NCBI GenBank assembly: GCA_033763335.1
Contig: JANRKU010000140.1
Location: forward strand, 1-31,948
Direction of reading: 5' to 3'
Origin: GCA-2794515 sp033763335
GTDB taxonomy: Bacteria; Chloroflexota; Anaerolineae; Aggregatilineales; Phototrophicaceae
DNA: 31,948 bases
Positions 6,650-13,965 of this stretch are shown piece after piece (position 1 is the first letter of the stretch; the number at the start of each line of letters is the position of its first letter). Position numbers and translations under genes: made by a program. The notes under the pieces were generated by a model, which was not told the origin of the DNA, did no database searches, and saw only the letters and a list, made by a program, of their open reading frames with translations.

Positions 6650-8197
6650 TTAACCCACAGACACCCCTGCGATTTGCCCCGTTTGCACCAAATGGCACAT
6701 GGTGTTGATATACGGGTACATCACCGTATCGGCTTCGATGAATGGCACAAATTGACGAATGAGCGCATACACAGGGGCAGTGCCATCGCCTAAATGGGCA
6801 TTGGGCAACACCTCACGGCGGAAATCTATGCCTTGTGCGCCTGACATCAATTCCAACGCCAAAATACGCTCCACATTGGTCATAATGCGACGCACTTTTA
6901 GGGCGGCAGTCACCCCCATGCTCACATGGTCTTCGACATTTGCCGATGTGGGGATGGTATCCACGCTGGCGGGATGAGATAGCACCTTGCTCTCGGTAGC
7001 GAGGGCGGCGGCGGTATATTGCACAATCATAAACCCGCTATTCAAGCCACCATTTTTGGTGAGGAAGGCGGGCAACACATGGGTGTTGCTGGCTTCATCA
7101 ATCAGGCGCATAATCCGCCTTTCGCTGATATTGCCCAATTCGCTCATGGCAATGCTCAGATAATCCATCGCAATCGCAAGCGGTTCTCCATGAAAATTCC
7201 CCCCAGAAATGACCTCTATCGCCCCTGTGACATCATCAATAAAAATCAATGGATTGTCGGTGACGGCGTTCAGCTCAATTTCAAAGACCCACCGCGCATA
7301 CGCAATCGCATCGCGTACCGCGCCATGCACTTGGGGCATACAACGCAGGGTATAGGCATCTTGGACATTGGCGGGGTCAAAATCACGGGTGAAGGTGCTA
7401 TTGTGGAGCAGGTCGCGCAGGTGTTTGGCACATTCGATTTGACGGGGGAAGGGGCGTAATTTGTGGATGCGCTCATCGAATGCCATTGGCGTGCCATGCA
7501 ATGCCTCTAGGCTCATGCACCCCGCAATATCAGCCGTCTTATTTATCGTTTCTGCCCGTACCGTCTCTAATACCCCAATGGCGCACATGATACTCGTGCC
7601 GTTGGTGAGCGCCAATCCTTCTTTGGCGGCGAGTTTGATAGGATTCAGCCCCGCACGCGCCATCGCCGTTTTTCCATCTAATAATTCGCCGTCATAGGTG
7701 GCTTCGCCTTCGCCGATGAGGGGCAATGCCATGTGTGCGAGTGGGGCGAGGTCGCCACTGGCACCCAACGACCCTTTTTCTGGGATGACGGGATGCACCC
7801 CCGCGTTGAGCATATCCAACAACAATTGGAGCGTGGTCAACCTAATGCCAGAATAGCCTTTTGCCAAGGTATTGGCACGGATGAGCATGATGGCGCGGGT
7901 CGTGGGAATATCAAAGGGGGCGCCAATGCCCACCGCATGACTGACCAAAATGTTATATTGTAGCAATTCCACATCTTCAGGCGGGATGAGCTTGTCTTTG
8001 AACGCGCCAAAGCCCGTGGTGATGCCATAGGCGATTACATTGTCTTTGAGCAATTTTTGAACGGCATCGGCGGCACGAATCACATTTTTTTGTGCCTGTT
8101 CGCTCAAAACCACGCGGGGCGCATTGAGGTGTCCATAAGCCACTGCGATGACTTGCTCAATGCTCAGGCTATCGCCGTCTAAGATGATTTCTTCCAT
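6650..8197 (-). CDS. hutH: Histidine ammonia-lyase
   Basis: 515 aa, the usual length for the family. It removes ammonia from L-histidine to give urocanate, the first step of histidine degradation. The MIO prosthetic group forms from Ala146-Ser147-Gly148 in GSLGASGDLAPLAH. The early YGITTGFGAF segment (57-66) supplies the catalytic Tyr. TDNPLIF and the NVEDHVSMG segment near 420 are also standard. AAAGGAAAAG precedes the ATG at 8197, and the gene overlaps the end of hutI by 19 bases. It is therefore the last gene of the hut operon although it encodes the first enzyme. Nothing looks truncated or altered. Confidence 0.98.
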   Translation of the reverse strand: MEEIILDGDSLSIEQVIAVAYGHLNAPRVVLSEQAQKNVIRAADAVQKLLKDNVIAYGITTGFGAFKDKLIPPEDVELLQYNILVSHAVGIGAPFDIPTTRAIMLIRANTLAKGYSGIRLTTLQLLLDMLNAGVHPVIPEKGSLGASGDLAPLAHMALPLIGEGEATYDGELLDGKTAMARAGLNPIKLAAKEGLALTNGTSIMCAIGVLETVRAETINKTADIAGCMSLEALHGTPMAFDERIHKLRPFPRQIECAKHLRDLLHNSTFTRDFDPANVQDAYTLRCMPQVHGAVRDAIAYARWVFEIELNAVTDNPLIFIDDVTGAIEVISGGNFHGEPLAIAMDYLSIAMSELGNISERRIMRLIDEASNTHVLPAFLTKNGGLNSGFMIVQYTAAALATESKVLSHPASVDTIPTSANVEDHVSMGVTAALKVRRIMTNVERILALELMSGAQGIDFRREVLPNAHLGDGTAPVYALIRQFVPFIEADTVMYPYINTMCHLVQTGQIAGVSVG

Positions 8198-9459
8198 GCC
8201 ACTTTTCCTTTGATGATGGTTTGATTGACCAATTCCGTCCCAAATTCATACGCAAGTGTCCGATAATCTGGCGCATCCACGATGACCACATCGGCATCTT
8301 TGCCAATTTCGATTGACCCGATTTGCCCCTCTAATCCCAATGCACTCGCGCCATTGATGGTGATGGCGTTTAGTGCCTCTGCGGGGTGTAATTTTTGATA
8401 CCGACAGGCTATCGCCATGACCATCGGCAGGCTAGGGGTAGGGGCAGACCCCGGATTGAGGTCGGTGGCGAGTGCCATCACCCCATTTGCATCTATCAAT
8501 GCACGCGCATCCCCATAATGCGGATTGCCCAAATGAAAATTTACGGCGGGCAAAAATACGCCAACCGTCTTGGATTTTGCCAATAGTCCCAATTGGGCTT
8601 CTGTGGTCACGTCCAAATGGTCAACTGATTGCGCCCCCAAACCGATTGCCATCGGCACAGCACCTAAATTCACAAACTCGTCTACATGCGCCTTTATAAG
8701 GAAGCGATACGTATCTTGGGCGCTCATGAGCAGGTGTTGGCTGGTGAGCAAATCGAAAACGCCCTGTTCACAGAACACATCCATGCTCAATGGATGGGTG
8801 AAATGCGAGGCACGATAGACCTCATAAATGGCGGGGAGCATGTCGTTGATAATATGGTTGGCATAATGAATCGGGCTAGAAAATTCTGGCGGGATGGCAT
8901 GTGCGCCCAAAAAGGTGGGGATGATTCGCATGGGGTGAATTTGGTCTAGGCTGATAATCGCCTGTAGCAATTTTATCTCGGTGGCAGTATCGAGTCCGTA
9001 GCCCGTTTTGATTTCGGCGGTGGTCGTGCCATGACGCATCATCATAGTGAGGCGTGTATGGGCGCTATCGGTCAAATCGGATAGGGTGGCTTGGCGGGTG
9101 GCTCGCATGGTGCTGAGGATACCACCGCCTTCTGCCAAAATGTCCATATACGCCTTACCCATGAGTCGGCTTTCAAAATCGTTTAGGCGGTCGCCAGCAT
9201 AGACAGCGTGTGTATGGCAATCTACAAATCCGGGACATACCACCTTGCCGTGTGCCTCTATCACCGTTTGGGCTTGATGGCGCGGATACAAATCGCTGGT
9301 CGTGCCAACATCCACAATTTCCCCCTTATGAATGGCGACCGCGCCATCGGGGATAATGGCTAAGTCGCGCATGTGCGCCCCGCGCTTGGCTTTTCCATCA
9401 CTGGCACAAGTGACGAGTTGTGCCGCGTGGATGATGAGGGTGTCTATGGTTGTTGTCAT
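8179..9459 (-). CDS. hutI: Imidazolonepropionase
   Basis: 426 aa amidohydrolase that opens imidazolone-propionate to N-formimino-glutamate, the third step of the pathway. Metal ligands are visible: His82 and His84 in GFVDCHTHAVYAGDR, His258 in KAHVDEF and Asp333 in ATDLNPGS; His281 in SVDHLD is the conserved catalytic His. The N- and C-terminal strands form the usual small beta-sandwich, and the GSIEIGKDADVVI motif near 381 is typical of amidohydrolases. GATGGGAAAA lies before the ATG. The gene is separated from hutU by the small-protein/HNH pair, with 47 bases between it and the HNH stop. Confidence 0.97.
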   Translation of the reverse strand: MTTTIDTLIIHAAQLVTCASDGKAKRGAHMRDLAIIPDGAVAIHKGEIVDVGTTSDLYPRHQAQTVIEAHGKVVCPGFVDCHTHAVYAGDRLNDFESRLMGKAYMDILAEGGGILSTMRATRQATLSDLTDSAHTRLTMMMRHGTTTAEIKTGYGLDTATEIKLLQAIISLDQIHPMRIIPTFLGAHAIPPEFSSPIHYANHIINDMLPAIYEVYRASHFTHPLSMDVFCEQGVFDLLTSQHLLMSAQDTYRFLIKAHVDEFVNLGAVPMAIGLGAQSVDHLDVTTEAQLGLLAKSKTVGVFLPAVNFHLGNPHYGDARALIDANGVMALATDLNPGSAPTPSLPMVMAIACRYQKLHPAEALNAITINGASALGLEGQIGSIEIGKDADVVIVDAPDYRTLAYEFGTELVNQTIIKGKVAWKKSS

Positions 9460-9506
9460 GCAATTTTCCCATCAGATATATAAATAGACCACAATTTGCT
9501 TACCTC

Positions 9507-9923
9507 TCATTTGGGCGGATGCCAGCCGACTGACACCCACACTTGACGAGAGATAATCATATCTGGGCGATTTATTTTAAGTTGCACAATTGTTGCACGT
9601 CCAATTGGTGTTAACCCAATAAGTATTACACCCATTTCATCCCATCTAAAATGGTCATGCCAAACCTGCTGGCGAGGGTTAAATAACCGTTGGATGGTTT
9701 GGGTTTGTGGGTCTATTGCTTCAATTTCTCTCTTTTTATATCTATTGCAACCTGCACATGAGGCACATAGATTTTCTGGTGCTGTTTTTCCATCTAAGCT
9801 AACAGGTAGAATATGATCTACTTCAAGCGTTGTAATAACAATTTGCGATGATTGGCAATATTCACATAATCCATTGGCACGTTCAAAAATTTGTTGCCGT
9901 AATGCTTTGGGAATATATGCCAT
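9507..9923 (-). CDS. HNH endonuclease family protein
   Basis: 138 aa. Zinc-type HNH nuclease core: CEYCQ near residue 20, the catalytic segment LEVDHILPVSLDG (34-46), then ENLCASCAGCNRYKK (51-65). The second half (FNPRQQVWHDHFRW, IGLTPIGRATI, WVSVGWHPP) is a conserved tail that I recall from a widespread cyanobacterial and Chloroflexota HNH family, not from homing endonucleases. Its biological role is not known to me. The ATG shares one base with the stop of the upstream gene (TAATG), so the two are translationally coupled. The pair sits inside the hut operon without any obvious metabolic link. Confidence 0.9.
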   Translation of the reverse strand: MAYIPKALRQQIFERANGLCEYCQSSQIVITTLEVDHILPVSLDGKTAPENLCASCAGCNRYKKREIEAIDPQTQTIQRLFNPRQQVWHDHFRWDEMGVILIGLTPIGRATIVQLKINRPDMIISRQVWVSVGWHPPK

Positions 9924-10282
9924 TATTGCCTCGATAATTCCGCCATGACATCCACACCGCGCTTTTGTAATGTTACCATTGCCATTGACCGTCTGAGGAT
10001 ATATTTATCAAAGGCTTGAATGAGGTCATCTGCCTCTTTTTCTTCCTCCGATGTTAGATGACGAGTATCGCGCAAATCATCCAATTGGCGCATACGAGCA
10101 TTTTTGATAACATCAAACGGGGTATTCACAATATCCCACAAGGCATTATCCGATAGCACCTCAAATGCCGATAAATCAGGCATATCTGTTTTTTGCTTTT
10201 TTTGTAAAATAAGTCGCTCTACTTGTGCTAATTCATCACCTGATAATGCCTCAATTGCATCAAGAATCTCTGGAAATGTCAT
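9923..10282 (-). CDS. Small helical protein paired with the HNH gene
   Basis: 119 aa, charged and mostly helical, with no catalytic motif or membrane segment. The ATG at 10282 is chosen over a GTG four codons upstream because GAGGTG sits 5 bases before it. Three parts are visible: an N-terminal FPEILDAIEALSGDELAQVE helix pair, a central LSDNALWDIVNTP segment, and a C-terminal LTSEEEKEADDLIQAFDKY followed by ILRRSMAMVTLQKRG. The last two segments resemble a protein family that often precedes HNH genes of this type in cyanobacteria and Chloroflexota (recalled, not searched). It could be an accessory, regulator or antitoxin-like partner of the nuclease. Function is unknown. Confidence 0.75.
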   Translation of the reverse strand: MTFPEILDAIEALSGDELAQVERLILQKKQKTDMPDLSAFEVLSDNALWDIVNTPFDVIKNARMRQLDDLRDTRHLTSEEEKEADDLIQAFDKYILRRSMAMVTLQKRGVDVMAELSRQ

Positions 10283-10323
10283 ATTGCACCTCACTCACAC
10301 GCCTTTCACCAACTATTATGATT

Positions 10324-10329
10324 ATTATA
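10324..10329 (-). promoter_or_regulatory. Candidate promoter (TGC-TATAAT) for the helical protein/HNH pair
   Basis: On the minus strand a consensus TATAAT, preceded by TGC as in extended -10 promoters, overlaps the hutU stop codon and lies 41 bases before the ATG at 10282. No convincing -35 is present. If real, it lets the pair and the downstream hutI-hutH be transcribed apart from hutG-hutU. Confidence 0.45.
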
Positions 10330-11974
10330 GCATCGGAATTTTAATGTCGTTGGCTTTGGCGAAATTTATTGCTTCGTCATAACCCGCATCGGCATGACGG
10401 ACGACACCCATCCCGGGGTCGGTGGTCAATACCCGTGTGAGGCGTTTTTCGGCTTCGGGTGTGCCATCCGCCACAATCACTTGTCCCGCGTGGATGCTAT
10501 AGCCAATGCCAACACCACCGCCATGATGAATACTCACCCATGTCGCGCCACCAACGGCATTGATGAGCGCATTGAGCAATGCCCAATCGGCAATGGCATC
10601 ACTGCCATCTTTCATGGCTTCTGTTTCACGGTTGGGGCTGGCAACTGAGCCACTATCCAGATGGTCACGCCCAATCACAATCGGGGCTTTGACTTCCCCA
10701 TTGGCGACCATTTCGTTAAATTTGAGTCCTGCTTTGAGCCTATCGCCATAGCCTAGCCAGCAAATACGGGCGGGTAATCCCTGAAATTCGATTTCCTTCT
10801 GCGCCATATTTATCCAACGATGCAAATGCTCATCGTGGGGGAATAATTCCAAAATGGCGCGGTCTGTGGCATAAATATCCTCTGGGTCGCCTGATAGTGC
10901 CACCCAACGGAATGGACCTTTTCCCTCACAGAATAAGGGGCGGATATAAGCAGGCACAAATCCGGGGTAATCGAAGGCATTTTTGACACCCCAATCAAAG
11001 GCGCGTTGGCGCAAATTATTGCCATAATCAAAGACAACAGCCCCTTTTTCTTGCCACGCGAGCATCGTTTTGACATGGGTCGCCATAGACTGCATGGCAC
11101 GTTCCTCATACGTCTTGGGGTCAGATTCGCGCAGATTTTTGGCTTGTTCAACCGTTAATCCTGCGGGGATATACCCATATAGCACATCATGGGCGCTGGT
11201 TTGGTCGGTGATGATGTCGGGCATGACCCCGCGCGTCAATAATTCGGGCAAAATTTCGCTGGCATTGCCCACCAAACACACCGATTTTGCGATTTTACGC
11301 GCTAGGGCATCTTCGACCCATGTCATGGCTTCTTCTAGGTTTTCTGTGACCACATCCACTTGGCGCAAGCGCAAACGGCGTTCTGCCCGCCATGCGTCCA
11401 CTTCCACAAATAAGCCAACACCCTCATTCATGGTCACGGCGAGGGGTTGCGCCCCGCCCATCTCCCCTAAGCCTGCGCTCAATACAAATTTACCCTTTAG
11501 GCTTCCCCACCCGTGCTTATGGGCAATCGCCCCAAAGGTCTCGTATGTGCCTTGCAAAATGCCCTGCGTGCCGATATAAATCCAGCTCCCCGCCGTCATC
11601 TGCCCGTACATAATCAGCCCTTCGCGTTCCCATTTATCAAAATTGGCTTGTGTTGCCCATGCTGGGACGATATTGCTATTGGCAATCAGCACACGGGGCG
11701 CATCGGTATGGGTGCGGAAAACCGCCACAGGCTTGCCCGATTGCACTAGCAGGGTCTCATCCACATCCAAATTTTTGAGCGACTCTAAAATGGCATCGAG
11801 CGACTCCCAATTACGGGCGGCTTTGCCACGTCCCCCATACACAATGAGGTTATCGGGGTCAAACGCGACATCGGCATCGAGATTATTTTGCAACATGCGA
11901 TAGGCGGCTTCAATTTGCCAATTTTTGCACGTTAATTGCGTGCCAATCGGTGCTTTGATGGGGCGGGGGTGCAT
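10325..11974 (-). CDS. hutU: Urocanate hydratase
   Basis: 549 aa, close to the usual ~555. It adds water to urocanate to give imidazolone-propionate, with tightly bound NAD+ as electrophile. The start at 11974 (MHPRPIKAPIGTQL) is preferred to an upstream in-frame one at 12016, because AAAGGAGAT lies just before it and the upstream start would run into hutG. Family landmarks: VYGGRGKAARNW, SNIVPAWA, IYIGTQGILQGTYETF, SAGLGEMGGAQPLA, DQTSAHD and the active-site Cys in ARICWLGYGDR. The REDHLDSGSVASPNRET-like segment appears as GRDHLDSGSVASPNRET. It follows hutG with 5 bases between. Confidence 0.97.
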   Translation of the reverse strand: MHPRPIKAPIGTQLTCKNWQIEAAYRMLQNNLDADVAFDPDNLIVYGGRGKAARNWESLDAILESLKNLDVDETLLVQSGKPVAVFRTHTDAPRVLIANSNIVPAWATQANFDKWEREGLIMYGQMTAGSWIYIGTQGILQGTYETFGAIAHKHGWGSLKGKFVLSAGLGEMGGAQPLAVTMNEGVGLFVEVDAWRAERRLRLRQVDVVTENLEEAMTWVEDALARKIAKSVCLVGNASEILPELLTRGVMPDIITDQTSAHDVLYGYIPAGLTVEQAKNLRESDPKTYEERAMQSMATHVKTMLAWQEKGAVVFDYGNNLRQRAFDWGVKNAFDYPGFVPAYIRPLFCEGKGPFRWVALSGDPEDIYATDRAILELFPHDEHLHRWINMAQKEIEFQGLPARICWLGYGDRLKAGLKFNEMVANGEVKAPIVIGRDHLDSGSVASPNRETEAMKDGSDAIADWALLNALINAVGGATWVSIHHGGGVGIGYSIHAGQVIVADGTPEAEKRLTRVLTTDPGMGVVRHADAGYDEAINFAKANDIKIPML

Positions 11975-11979
11975 GGATA

Positions 11980-12915
11980 TTATCTCCTTTGGGTGTGTGC
12001 TTGTAAAAAGTGCCATAGCGTGACGGCGGCGAGACGCGCTGTGCGTCCATCCACATCATAGGTGGGGTTCATTTCGGTGATTTCAAAGAGGCGGGTGCGC
12101 TTATCCATGCCTGCTATCCCCCCAATAAGGCAAAATTCTTCGCCTGTGAGTCCGGTGGGGTTGGGCGCACTCACGGCAGGGGCATCGGCAGAGCGCACAA
12201 CATCCATATCCAATCCCCAAAAAATATCGTGGGCGTTGCTTTCGGATAAAATGCGCCGTAGCAGGTTTTCGATGCCGATGTCATGTACGCCCGCCAGCGA
12301 ATGGGTATGAGCGCCTTTTTCGAGCAGATAATTCAGATAGGTGGGGGAATTGGCGAAAGGTTGATAGCCAATTTCGTGGAAATTTTGTGGGGCGATAAAG
12401 CCTTCTTCGAGCAATTGCCGATACGGTGTGCCACTATTGCGCTGGTCAGCGATTCGCACATCAAAATGGGCATCTATGTTGAATACGAGGAAATTGCCTT
12501 GTGCTAATTCGGATAGGGCGGAACAATCGGGGTAGCTGGTATCATTGCCCCCACCCAGTACAATGAGCGTCTTGCCATCGGCTAAAATTTCTTGGACAAC
12601 GGCTTTATGATGGGCATGGGTGGCTTCTAAATCGGCTTGGATGATGGTGTTGCCCATATCGAATAATGCTAGATTGGGGATTTGTACCAGCTTATAAAAG
12701 GCTTGGCGGATATTATCTGGCGCGGCACTCGCGCCGATGCGCCCGCCGTTGCGCCTAACCCCTTCGTCTTGTGGCAATCCGAGCAAAACGACCTGCGCCG
12801 ATTCATAGGCAGTACGGGCGATATGAACGATTTCGCCCATGCGAATATCGTGTTTATCACCCCGCTTAAATAAGTATGCGACATTGGGGCGTATGGTGAG
12901 GTTAAAAATGTCCAT
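11980..12915 (-). CDS. hutG: Formimidoylglutamase-like arginase family enzyme
   Basis: 311 aa, ureohydrolase fold. By context it hydrolyses N-formimino-glutamate to glutamate and formamide, completing the pathway in three steps after HutH, since no HutF or N-formylglutamate hydrolase gene is present. Metal-site motifs seen: IDAHFDVR (Asp148, His150, Asp152) and GLDMDVV (Asp236, Asp238), with Glu281 in EITEMNP. The first motif, GG(G/D)H in arginases, reads GGGND here, so the usual metal-ligand His is Asn124. I recall similar replacements (GGSQD) in Bacteroidetes-type formimidoylglutamases, so activity is still plausible. First gene of the operon. Confidence 0.9.
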   Translation of the reverse strand: MDIFNLTIRPNVAYLFKRGDKHDIRMGEIVHIARTAYESAQVVLLGLPQDEGVRRNGGRIGASAAPDNIRQAFYKLVQIPNLALFDMGNTIIQADLEATHAHHKAVVQEILADGKTLIVLGGGNDTSYPDCSALSELAQGNFLVFNIDAHFDVRIADQRNSGTPYRQLLEEGFIAPQNFHEIGYQPFANSPTYLNYLLEKGAHTHSLAGVHDIGIENLLRRILSESNAHDIFWGLDMDVVRSADAPAVSAPNPTGLTGEEFCLIGGIAGMDKRTRLFEITEMNPTYDVDGRTARLAAVTLWHFLQAHTQRR

Positions 12916-12962
12916 ATCAAAATCTTTTCTAAATGCAATAATTTTTATTCGGTACTATCTCT

Positions 12963-12991
12963 ATTGTAGCACAAAATGGGGTGATGCTTAA
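12963..12991 (-). promoter_or_regulatory. Candidate hut operon promoter
   Basis: Minus strand: TACAAT (12963-12968) with TGC directly before it, as in an extended -10, then a 17-base spacer and a weak -35 TTAAGC (12986-12991). It lies about 48 bases upstream of the hutG ATG. No clear HutC or HutP operator was seen. The whole gap 12916-13254 holds this promoter, a family A repeat and the cold-shock terminator, with no gene. Confidence 0.5.
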
Positions 12992-13020
12992 TGTCCATCA
13001 AATAGATGATTTTTCTTGCC

Positions 13021-13118
13021 TGTGGCGGACATACGCTTTGCTAGTCCGCCATTACATCTTCAATAGGTGGGTTTTTGTAATGGCGGTACTAGAGCCATTA
13101 GGCTCGTATGTCTGCCAC
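13021..13118. repeat. 97-98 bp structured intergenic repeat, family A copy 2
   Basis: Second copy of the element at 5252-5349. The first 36 bases are identical (TGTGGCGGACATACGCTTTG, then CTAGTCCGCCATTACA). The right half folds as GAGCC(13092-13096)-ATTA-GGCTC(13101-13105) where copy 1 has GACCC-TTTA-GGGTC, a compensated base-pair change. The outer pair GGCGG/CTGCC replaces GGCTG/CAGCC, keeping pairing through a G-T wobble. It lies upstream of the hut promoter and downstream of the cold-shock gene terminator. Confidence 0.8.
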
Positions 13119-13197
13119 TTGATCTTGAAATATATTTTATAGGATAGCGAGAGCGTGATTTTTATTAAAAAGGGGAGGGGGATTGTTGCTATAAATA

Positions 13198-13225
13198 CAA
13201 ACAGGGGATTTGCATCCCCTGTTTG
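13198..13225 (-). terminator. Transcription terminator of the cold-shock gene
   Basis: A perfect 12-bp stem, CAAACAGGGGAT/ATCCCCTGTTTG with a 4-base loop, starts 29 bases after the stop codon in the direction of transcription. It is followed by a short, imperfect T-rich stretch (TATTTAT). Confidence 0.75.
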
Positions 13226-13254
13226 AGTGGTTTCTTAGTTTTTAAGGTGTCGAA

Positions 13255-13476
13255 TTAACGGCGACCATTGACTTTGATGACGTTAGAGGCTTGTTCGCCT
13301 TTTGCGCCTTGGGTGATTTCAAATTCTACACGTTCACCTTCTTCAAGTGATTTGTAGCCTGCACTGCTGATGGCAGAGAAATGGACGAATACGTCCTTGC
13401 CATTATCGTGCTTGATGAAACCATAACCTTTTTCGGCACTGAACCACTTTACTTCACCTTGAATACGATTTGCCAT
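13255..13476 (-). CDS. Cold-shock domain protein (CspA family)
   Basis: 73 aa, one cold-shock domain covering the whole protein. It binds single-stranded RNA and DNA and usually acts as an RNA chaperone. RNP1 reads KGYGFI (16-21) and RNP2 reads DVFVHF (28-33); the entry GEVKWFSAEKG is canonical. The ATG at 13476 is preferred over an upstream one at 13503 because AGGAGA precedes it and the homologous N-terminus starts there. It is a single-gene transcript with its own promoter about 200 bases upstream and a strong hairpin terminator downstream, the pattern of cold-inducible csp genes. Confidence 0.96.
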   Translation of the reverse strand: MANRIQGEVKWFSAEKGYGFIKHDNGKDVFVHFSAISSAGYKSLEEGERVEFEITQGAKGEQASNVIKVNGRR

Positions 13477-13709
13477 TTGTTTACTTCTCCTGTGATAACA
13501 CAATTTTATATGATTTGGTATTCACGGACATCATTGCCTTTATTGCTTGCTACACAGAAGAATTGCCTTACATCTCAAATCTAGGGAAGTGAATGGAAGT
13601 ACCAATTGCTTCGAAACATATTTCTACTTGCGGTAGATACAATGTGCTGTGTTGCGTTTGTGTTCGTAAATCCATAATTAGTGTATCCCCTAAAGGGTCA
13701 TCTTGTCAA
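13477..13709 (-). promoter_or_regulatory. Cold-shock gene promoter and ~195-nt 5' leader
   Basis: On the minus strand a consensus -35 TTGACA (13704-13709) and a -10 TACACT (13680-13685) are separated by 18 bases. Transcription would start near 13672, leaving about 195 nt of leader before the ATG at 13476. A long leader is typical of cspA-type mRNAs, where it refolds with temperature. The spacer holds a small inverted repeat (CCCT-TT-AGGG). The leader sequence has no reading frame of note. Confidence 0.65.
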
Positions 13710-13774
13710 GTAACAAATCTATCATTCTCATAAAAGTCGCTTGTGGGTGTTATATACTGCAATTTGAGAAATCA

Positions 13775-13902
13775 ACCTCACCCCTAAATCCCCTCTCCAG
13801 TCTGGCGAGGGGACTTAAACCCACCTACAAAACGATTTTCTCCCCTCTCCAATTTGGAGAGGGGCAGGGGGTGAGGTAAAAGCGCAATTTTATGGTTAAA
13901 TT
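13775..13902. repeat. Double-hairpin intergenic repeat, family B copy 2
   Basis: Ends are inverted (ACCTCACCCC ... GGGGTGAGGT). It contains two hairpins: CCCCTCTCCAG/CTGGCGAGGGG-like at 13790-13812 and CCCCTCTCCAA/TTTGGAGAGGGG at 13842-13864. The right half and the AT-rich tail match copy 1 at 1417-1542. It lies between the cold-shock promoter and the end of the ABC ATPase gene. The stretch 13710-13965 holds nothing else recognisable. Confidence 0.75.
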
Positions 13903-13965
13903 ATCACTCATAGGGCATGATATTATATGTCTATAGTCACGAGATTAGGGACAAATTTTCCATTT

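Noticed and set aside
7019..7459. 146-codon open frame on the plus strand inside hutH
   Set aside because: It lies antisense to the MIO-containing region of a clearly intact hutH, has no ribosome site and no recognisable domain.
9507..9923. HNH gene as part of a homing intron or intein
   Set aside because: It does not interrupt another gene. It is a normal coupled reading frame, and its C-terminal half belongs to a non-homing HNH family.
11975..12016. Longer hutU start at 12016
   Set aside because: It would extend into hutG, lacks a ribosome site and adds residues not usual for the family; the ATG at 11974 has AAAGGAGAT before it.
5252..13118. Hairpin repeats as a CRISPR array
   Set aside because: Copies are single, far apart and imperfectly inverted; there are no regular spacers and no cas genes.
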